A stretch of DNA of 38,195 nt. Source: Dysgonamonadaceae bacterium. Its GTDB lineage: Bacteria > Bacteroidota > Bacteroidia > Bacteroidales > Azobacteroidaceae. Within the stretch, counting starts at the first letter, position 1, and every line of letters begins with the position of its first letter. Position numbers and translations under genes: made by a program. Positions 32,717-38,195 of the stretch are shown here, one piece after another. The DNA lies in NCBI GenBank assembly GCA_031272075.1, contig JAISUK010000020.1:1-38195 (forward strand), given 5' to 3'. Below the pieces are notes generated by a model that saw nothing but the letters and a program-made list of their open reading frames with translations, searched no databases and was not told the origin of the DNA.

Positions 32717-33945
32717 TTTATCGGTATTACGCTGAGTTGTTTGATATCGTCTAAGTTGGAGTAATCGTACTGATACAATCCGTCATCGGCGATCATCATC
32801 AGCACCTGTTTATAAGGAATCAAATCGTAGCCATCCATGCCTTTAATATGGGTAAGTATGTTTGCCACCAGCGTATACGGATCTTTGGCGTTAAATACCT
32901 TCAGCCCGTCGTCGCACAGAAACAGGATGCCGTTTTCGATTCCCAGCCCTTTGGGATTGGTCATGGCGTATGATACCAATTGCTTGGGCTTCTCAACATC
33001 CGACACGTCGACCACAAACAGTTCATCATTATTTTGTCCGCAGAAATTGCCCGAATGGACTGTCACATAAGCCAGGTCATCTTCTACAACCACCGGGTCG
33101 CATCCGAGCACATGCCAGATGGTAGAGCAGCGTATCGGCGAGATCGGATCTTTCACCGAATAGATGGACATGCCGGTCGGCGTTCCCAGAAACAGGCAGT
33201 CTTTGTAACTGAAAATAGTTTCCACATCCCCGATGTAAATATTTTCCGACACTTTCTCCGGCTTTTCGGGCGACAGATAGAAAATTTGCATCTGAGAATT
33301 CATGACCGTGTAAAGGTATTTGCCGTAAAGGCAAAATCGCGACATTGAGCCGTTGACCCCGCTGTTAGTGGCCTTGTCTGCTAACATCACTTCTTCCATG
33401 CCGTAACCAATTACTCTTTCTCTTTTTACTTTTCCCAGTTTCCAGCCCACGATAATGCCTTGTCGTTTGCCGTCGGTAGGGAAACAAGATTCATAATCGT
33501 AACCATAACCATTGTCGATGACAGGCAATACTTCGGGAAATACCGCTTCGAGACGGCCTTTCAAAACCGGCTCGGACGGATTGGAGACATCAAACCATAC
33601 CAAATCGATATACGAATCGGCGTAAAGCATGTTGTCGCGAACACTGATGTCGGCATTTCCCAACAATTCGATGAAACCGGTGTTCTTGGGATTCGACGGA
33701 TCTGTATTGTCGATAATATGTATGCCTTTACCCGATTCCGAAACAAACAGATAGCCTTCGTAAAAGCATATTTTCCCGTAATTACTGATTTTTTGAGCCT
33801 GATGTGAGACAACCACCGAACTTCTGAACTCGGATTCCGACATGAATACCGGTTCGTTGACCTGTTCCCAGTACGTTTCCACGTAACTTTCCTTACATGC
33901 AACCATCACTGTTGCCAATAATACCAAATAGCATAAATTTTTCAT
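32713..33945 (-). CDS. LVIVD-repeat beta-propeller lipoprotein
   Basis: The 410-residue product starts at ATG 33945, which gives a lipoprotein signal with Cys18 (TVMVACKES); an in-frame upstream ATG (33981) would overlap the preceding gene and bury the signal. The rest is a run of propeller blades of the LVIVD type: YLFVSESGKGIHIIDNTDPS, ADSYIDLVWFDVSNPSEP, then LFVVDVSDVEKPKQL. It lies 29 bases after the anti-sigma gene in the same operon. A surface or periplasmic ligand, or a partner of the anti-sigma barrel, is a plausible role but is inference. No enzyme motif is visible. Confidence 0.82.
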   Translation of the reverse strand: MKNLCYLVLLATVMVACKESYVETYWEQVNEPVFMSESEFRSSVVVSHQAQKISNYGKICFYEGYLFVSESGKGIHIIDNTDPSNPKNTGFIELLGNADISVRDNMLYADSYIDLVWFDVSNPSEPVLKGRLEAVFPEVLPVIDNGYGYDYESCFPTDGKRQGIIVGWKLGKVKRERVIGYGMEEVMLADKATNSGVNGSMSRFCLYGKYLYTVMNSQMQIFYLSPEKPEKVSENIYIGDVETIFSYKDCLFLGTPTGMSIYSVKDPISPIRCSTIWHVLGCDPVVVEDDLAYVTVHSGNFCGQNNDELFVVDVSDVEKPKQLVSYAMTNPKGLGIENGILFLCDDGLKVFNAKDPYTLVANILTHIKGMDGYDLIPYKQVLMMIADDGLYQYDYSNLDDIKQLSVIPIN

Positions 33946-33974
33946 ACTCGTATAATTTTTTAATAAATATTTTT

Positions 33975-35255
33975 TTACCAATCATATCTAATTCCTGCAC
34001 TGATTCCGAAATCGAATGGATGTTCTGTGCGTGAACTCACCGGCTGTCCGTTATCGAAATGATAACTTACGCGCGGTTCTAAATAAAGATAATAATGCTT
34101 AATGATGGGATAATCAAAGCCCAATGAAGAAGCGAGCGACCATTGAAGTCCCTTGATCTGCTCTTTCACCTCCACCTCCCGGATGGTGCTGTAATAAGTA
34201 TCTTCCTGTTTGTAAACCGACCGCAATCCTTTTTCTACCATGCCGCCGAAAGAAAAATAAAAACGTCCCTTCTTGTTGTTTTCCCACAATGTGGTTTGAA
34301 AATTCAGCGGAATACCCAGATAATGCAGTTTGAAGGTCGCTTCGGATTTTGAAAATTCGTCATATACAGTTCTGAAGTCGGCGCTCAGGAAGGTATATAC
34401 CAATCCGGTTTCGATAGCCGACTTGCGACTGGTGCTTATTCTTGTCGTCAATCCGAACGACAGCGGCAAATGATAATGTTCTTCTTTAAAATCGGCATTA
34501 TTTATCAATTCTTCAGCCGCTTGGGAGTAGCCTGGCTCGCTGTTGATGGGGCTCAAGATCTCTTTCGAGCCGTCCTGTATGACGTCAGCGTACATTCGTT
34601 CTTCGCCGTTATTGAGCGCGAGCGCCCCGGAGGTTCCCACTAACAAGCTTATACTCTGCCGTTTTCTTTTCGATTTTACAGCTCTGGGATTGTCAAACGC
34701 CGAATTGTCTCGTGAAGCAAGCAAATAGGGTTGATCTTTTATTACGCGCGGATCTGCTTTCGGTTCTTTTTGTTCTTCCGGCTGATTCGTGGCTTTTCCC
34801 GGTTGCGTTGTTTCCGCTACGGAAGCCGTTTCGCTGCTTGTAGTTACCGTCACAGGGGTCAAGTGACGATTCTCTATTTTATCTGACTGAGCAGTTGTGG
34901 ATTTGACCGGACGTTTGGATTCGACTGCCGGTGGCGAGACCGCTGTCGGTTCATCCGCAGGCGTATTCGGCAGCCCTGTCTGTTCGAGCGTTTCCGGCGC
35001 CTCAATCAATTCATACGTTTGCATTGGTTGTTGTAGCTTTTTCTCCGGCAATATCGACAATAGCAGCAATGCTGCAACCGCAGCGGCCGCACCGACAGTG
35101 TTCACCCACAACGCAATCCGGCGACGCTTACCGTTCAAGCGGAGCGCGATGCGTTCGTAGCCGTTTTCGCCCGGAGCGAGCGAATACCCTTCCAGCTTGC
35201 TCCTGATGGCCTCTCTGAAGGGATCGGGAAAGTCTTTTCTGTCGTTCTCCTGCAT
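33975..35255 (-). CDS. Dual-membrane-spanning anti-sigma factor (Dma-like)
   Basis: The single 426-residue chain has a charged cytoplasmic N-terminus (1-47), one hydrophobic inner-membrane segment (about 48-69) and a long Pro/Thr/Glu/Ser-rich disordered linker (about 70-198). A C-terminal beta-barrel follows (about 200-426), with alternating strands (e.g. KGRFYFSFGGMVEKG, YYLYLEPRVSYHF) and a terminal aromatic residue (IRYDW). This matches the dual membrane-spanning anti-sigma (Dma) architecture described in Bacteroides thetaiotaomicron, where such proteins regulate outer-membrane vesiculation. It starts three bases after its ECF sigma factor, which it should hold inactive. What the barrel senses is unknown. 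Confidence 0.8.
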   Translation of the reverse strand: MQENDRKDFPDPFREAIRSKLEGYSLAPGENGYERIALRLNGKRRRIALWVNTVGAAAAVAALLLLSILPEKKLQQPMQTYELIEAPETLEQTGLPNTPADEPTAVSPPAVESKRPVKSTTAQSDKIENRHLTPVTVTTSSETASVAETTQPGKATNQPEEQKEPKADPRVIKDQPYLLASRDNSAFDNPRAVKSKRKRQSISLLVGTSGALALNNGEERMYADVIQDGSKEILSPINSEPGYSQAAEELINNADFKEEHYHLPLSFGLTTRISTSRKSAIETGLVYTFLSADFRTVYDEFSKSEATFKLHYLGIPLNFQTTLWENNKKGRFYFSFGGMVEKGLRSVYKQEDTYYSTIREVEVKEQIKGLQWSLASSLGFDYPIIKHYYLYLEPRVSYHFDNGQPVSSRTEHPFDFGISAGIRYDW

Positions 35256-35258
35256 TTT

Positions 35259-35804
35259 TTAGCTGTAAAATTGTTTTATTTTCTTCTGTAAAAGCGCTCT
35301 GGCATGATGATACTGTGAACGCGAAGTGCTACTTTCGATATGCAACATTTCCGCTATTTCCTCATGGGTATATCCTTCCACAGCGTATAAATTGAATACT
35401 GTCCGGTATCCGGCGGGCAGTTCCGAGATATATTTGCAAATCTCGTCGGCTGTCAACCGATCAAGCACAGACACGTCGAATGTTTCAAAAAATAGTGTCT
35501 CTTCAACCATTTCCATCGAAATAACCGGCCTTGTCTTTCGCAGCATTTCAAGGGCGGTATTGACGAAAACACGTCGCATCCATCCTTCAAACGAACCTTC
35601 TCCTTTATAAGTATCTATCTTGGTGAAAATCCTGTAAAATCCTTCCTGCAAAATATCTTCCGCACTTGACAGACTATCTGAATAACGGGCGCAAATTCCC
35701 ATCATCGCAGGAGCATACCGCTCATACAACTGTCTTCTTGCCCATGCTTCTTTTTTCTTGCAGGCAACAATCAAGGAATTTTCATCAGATACTGTAAGGT
35801 ACAT
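35259..35804 (-). CDS. ECF-type sigma factor, partner of the Dma-like anti-sigma
   Basis: The 181-residue protein has sigma region 2 (about 22-90: LYERYAPAMMGICARY, SAEDILQEGFYRIFTKIDTY, SFEGWMRRVFVNTALEMLRK) and region 4 (about 120-175: LPAGYRTVFNLYAVEGYTHE followed by IAEMLHIESSTSRSQYHHAR). The SSTSRSQ recognition helix start and the VEGYTHEEIAEML phrase differ clearly from the first sigma factor in this window (NDEIAELLNISIETVKTQ), so this belongs to another ECF group. It is first in a three-gene operon with the anti-sigma and the propeller lipoprotein. I could not identify its own promoter with confidence. Confidence 0.93.
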   Translation of the reverse strand: MYLTVSDENSLIVACKKKEAWARRQLYERYAPAMMGICARYSDSLSSAEDILQEGFYRIFTKIDTYKGEGSFEGWMRRVFVNTALEMLRKTRPVISMEMVEETLFFETFDVSVLDRLTADEICKYISELPAGYRTVFNLYAVEGYTHEEIAEMLHIESSTSRSQYHHARALLQKKIKQFYS

Positions 35805-35921
35805 TTATTTATAAGATGAAGAAATGCGCCGAAACGCTGTATAGAGTAAGATTCTTTAACATTTCAAGCGTCAACTTTCAATTAATTCCACAAAAGAAAT
35901 ACATTTTTTTCAGAAATAGCG

Positions 35922-35929
35922 TATATTTG
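35922..35929 (+). promoter_or_regulatory. -7 box of the glycosyltransferase gene
   Basis: TATATTTG fits TAnnTTTG and lies 19 bases before the ATG. A T-rich tract at 35904-35910 precedes it but no TTG is seen at the right distance. Confidence 0.5.
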
Positions 35930-35948
35930 CCAAGCAGAAATCAATAAA

Positions 35949-37700
35949 ATGAGAACTCGGACATTACAATACCTTTATTTGCAGCGGCCATTGGTCATCC
36001 TGATCCTCATCACAGCGCTCAGTACGCTGGTTTGGGTGGGGAAAGGAGAATTTTACACCAAAGGCGAGCCACGCGAGGCGTCGGTAGCATTATCGATGAT
36101 TAACGACGGCAATTGGGTATTGCCGTCTGTTTATGCCGGTGAGATTGCCTACAAGCCTCCGTTCACACATTGGATGACGGCGGTCTTCTCGCTGCCGAAC
36201 GGAAAAGTGACTCCGTTCACCTCCCGGTTGCCTTCTGCTTTCGGTTTTATTGGTTTCATTGTTGTCAGTTTCTTGCTCTTTGGCAGAAAATTGAAATTTC
36301 AGGAGGCGTTCGTCGCTTGTATGATCCTGCTTTGTAGTTTTGAATTGCACCGCGCAGCGATGACTGCCCGTGTCGACATGCTGTTGACGTTCTTTATCGT
36401 CCTGTCGCTTTTGTGTATGTATAAATGGGAAGTTCGAAGGCAACTCCGTGGATTCCCATTGATCATCCCATTGATTCTCAGTGCATCCGTGCTGACCAAA
36501 GGGCCTGTCGGACTCATTCTGCCGCTTTTGGTTTTCGGAGTTTATTTGGTGTTGTTGGATTATTCGGTTTGGGAAGTCGTTTATAAACTCGCGCTCATCG
36601 CTGTCAGCGCTTTGTTGATTCCGGCGGTGTGGTATCTGTCGGCTTACCGCGAAGGAGGCCGTGAATTTCTGAATATCTTCCTGGCTGAGAATTTCGGACG
36701 TTTTTTAAGTCACAACGACCCTGCAATCAGCTATCATCTCGGACATGAAGAACCTTGCTGGTATAATTTTCTGACATTGTTGTGGGGCTTTATTCCCTGG
36801 ACATTGTTGTATTTCTTTTCGCTTTTTTCCATCCGGTTCACGAAAAAATGGCCGGGGCTGAAGACCATCTGGCAAAACCTGCTGTCGATGGAGAAGATCA
36901 AGCTGTTTTCGCTTGTTGCAGCGGTCATCATCATCTTCTTTTACTGCATTCCGTCCGGCAAACGGAGTGTATACCTGATGCCGGCTTATCCGTTTATCGC
37001 CATTTTTTTGTCGCAATTCACGCTCTACCTGGCAGAATACCGCTCGACTGTCAGCAGGATATTTTGCCTTATTATCGGACTGTTAGGCACGCTCGTGGCC
37101 GTTGTATGCCTGTTTCCCATCGTCGCTCACGGGATTGATCCTGTTCAATGGGCGGAATCGTTGACGCACAACGCCAAACTATTGAGCACGATAGACTTGA
37201 TCAGCGATTCGCTGAAGAAATCTACTGCCCTGCATATTGTATTGCTGTGTTGTTTGATCACAGCGCTTTCGACTTTATTCTACCAACTTGGAAAGAAAAA
37301 CAACCTGAAACTGCTTTATGCGACCATCGGCGTTTATCTGTGCGTCAACCTGGTGGCCGACGGGATCTTCTTGCCTGCCTACAAAAACAAAGCCAGCATC
37401 AAACCTTTTGCCGAACAAGTGAAATCGGAATACGCCCACGACAAACGCGCGTTCTATGTCATGAACAACCTGAAGGAATACAGCAACATGTACGGCTTGA
37501 ATTTCTATCTTAACAACAGTTTTCGCAATTTTGAGCAGGAAATGCCATCGGAAGGCCTGTTTTTCACAGGAAAGGAAAGTTTTAAGAAAGTTGAAAGTCG
37601 CTACGGTAACCTGTTCCAATTTCAACTGGAGCGTGAAATCAACAACCCGAACCGCGACGGAGAAAGAATCATCCAGCTCTATTCATTTACCCGGAAGTGA
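35949..37700 (+). CDS. ArnT/PMT-type membrane glycosyltransferase
   Basis: The 583-residue polytopic protein has about 11-13 membrane segments. The first periplasmic loop has the GEPREASVALSMINDGNWV motif (Glu-Arg-Glu type) and YKPPFTHW typical of ArnT/GT83 and related GT39 enzymes, and TARVDMLLTFF follows in the next loop. These enzymes move a sugar from an undecaprenyl-phosphate carrier to lipid A or to proteins. The C-terminal soluble part (about 470-583) faces the periplasm. Lipid A modification or protein glycosylation are both possible; there is no context gene to decide. It is monocistronic and divergent from the sigma operon. Confidence 0.88.
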   Translation: MRTRTLQYLYLQRPLVILILITALSTLVWVGKGEFYTKGEPREASVALSMINDGNWVLPSVYAGEIAYKPPFTHWMTAVFSLPNGKVTPFTSRLPSAFGFIGFIVVSFLLFGRKLKFQEAFVACMILLCSFELHRAAMTARVDMLLTFFIVLSLLCMYKWEVRRQLRGFPLIIPLILSASVLTKGPVGLILPLLVFGVYLVLLDYSVWEVVYKLALIAVSALLIPAVWYLSAYREGGREFLNIFLAENFGRFLSHNDPAISYHLGHEEPCWYNFLTLLWGFIPWTLLYFFSLFSIRFTKKWPGLKTIWQNLLSMEKIKLFSLVAAVIIIFFYCIPSGKRSVYLMPAYPFIAIFLSQFTLYLAEYRSTVSRIFCLIIGLLGTLVAVVCLFPIVAHGIDPVQWAESLTHNAKLLSTIDLISDSLKKSTALHIVLLCCLITALSTLFYQLGKKNNLKLLYATIGVYLCVNLVADGIFLPAYKNKASIKPFAEQVKSEYAHDKRAFYVMNNLKEYSNMYGLNFYLNNSFRNFEQEMPSEGLFFTGKESFKKVESRYGNLFQFQLEREINNPNRDGERIIQLYSFTRK

Positions 37701-37721
37701 ATGAAAAGGCGATAATGATGA

Positions 37722-38195
37722 TCATGTCGGTTCTTTCTGCAATTTCGGGCGAATGATTTTCTTACGCTTCGTTACCTCTTCCATATAATGCGCACACCAT
37801 CCCACGATGCGTGACATCGCAAACAATGCGACAAAAATATCTTTGGGTAAACCGAGCATTTCATACACGATGCAGGAATAAAAATCAATGTTCGGCGAAA
37901 CAATATGCTGTTTGCCGTGTCGGTTTTTGATTAGCACAACTGCCCTCCTCCCCACCAACTCCCAGAAATCAAATTCATCCTGTCTGCCCTTTTGACGTGC
38001 AAGATGATCTGCTAAATCTCTCAATATTACCGCTCTTGGGTCGGAACGGGTGTAAACGGAATGCCCGATTCCATAAATCAATCCCGATTGATCAAATGCG
38101 CGACCATTCAGCACATCAATCAGCAAGCGGTCAATCTCCTCGATATCTCTCCAATTGCCGATAGTCGCTTTGAGATAAGTGAAGAGTTCAAAAGC
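37722..38195 (-). CDS. Citrate synthase, C-terminal part cut by the window edge
   Basis: The minus-strand frame is open from the right edge to TGA at 37724-37722, giving the last 157 residues. It shows the citrate synthase motifs GIGHSVYTRSDPRA (with the substrate-binding His) and SPNIDFYSCIVYEMLGLP, whose Asp aligns with the catalytic Asp. The closing AMSRIVGWCAHYMEE and IIRP segment is also typical. The protein condenses acetyl-CoA and oxaloacetate; a 2-methylcitrate role cannot be excluded from this part. The frame continues to the last base, so the N-terminal two thirds lie outside. Confidence 0.93.
   Translation of the reverse strand, partial: AFELFTYLKATIGNWRDIEEIDRLLIDVLNGRAFDQSGLIYGIGHSVYTRSDPRAVILRDLADHLARQKGRQDEFDFWELVGRRAVVLIKNRHGKQHIVSPNIDFYSCIVYEMLGLPKDIFVALFAMSRIVGWCAHYMEEVTKRKKIIRPKLQKEPT

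Noticed and set aside
35839-35874. TTGAAA and TATACA, 18 bases apart on the minus strand, as a sigma-70-like promoter of the second ECF sigma gene
   Set aside because: E. coli-type -35/-10 elements are not the normal promoter form in this phylum and such AT-rich matches arise by chance; an ECF autoregulatory promoter is more likely but I could not define it.

Overview
The window comes from a member of the Bacteroidota, most likely order Bacteroidales (I would guess a Dysgonomonadaceae- or Porphyromonadaceae-like genus). The evidence is a SusC/SusD pair driven by an ECF sigma/FecR module, many lipoproteins with Bacteroidales-type genes, a type IX secretion C-terminal sorting tail, and repeated -7 boxes of the form TAnnTTTG with few Shine-Dalgarno sites. 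The genus is an inference. No rRNA, tRNA or CRISPR array was seen.

Layout. (1) 1-730: start of an IS1595-type transposase running off the left edge, then gene-poor, AT-rich DNA with what looks like a gene remnant. (2) 731-13418: one long operon of ECF sigma, FecR anti-sigma, SusC with an STN signalling domain, SusD, a DUF4843 lipoprotein, a PKD-like lipoprotein, a secreted thioredoxin-fold protein and a T9SS-tailed FN3 protein, closed by a clear terminator. It has no carbohydrate enzyme. By eye its base composition is lower in G+C than what follows. (3) 13797-21183: a polysaccharide-degradation operon of a GH97-GH88 fusion, L-rhamnose mutarotase, a heparinase II/III-like lyase lipoprotein and an acetyl esterase. 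It suggests an acetylated polymer containing rhamnose and uronic acid. (4) 21245-25432: aromatic amino acid operon (prephenate dehydratase, aminotransferase, DAHP synthase-chorismate mutase, prephenate dehydrogenase). It is preceded by a 25-codon leader peptide packed with Phe and Tyr codons and by mutually exclusive antiterminator and terminator hairpins, a textbook attenuator layout. (5) 25502-32614: membrane protein, MFS transporter with a structured leader, NlpE-META lipoprotein, cation/proton antiporter, glutamate formimidoyltransferase and riboflavin synthase. (6) 32713-35804, minus strand: ECF sigma, a single-polypeptide anti-sigma that appears to span both membranes, and a beta-propeller lipoprotein. 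(7) 35949-37700: ArnT/PMT-type glycosyltransferase, then the C-terminal part of citrate synthase running off the right edge.

The strongest unusual signals are three. First, the Phe/Tyr attenuator in front of pheA, whose enzyme also has altered versions of both ACT-domain Phe-binding motifs, so control may have shifted to transcription. Second, five gene ends where the stop codon sits in or is followed by a short tandem repeat of period 7 or 11, so that consecutive units place stop codons in all three frames. Third, the dual-membrane-spanning anti-sigma operon. Also worth attention are a possible structured RNA before the MFS transporter and the GH97-GH88 fusion.
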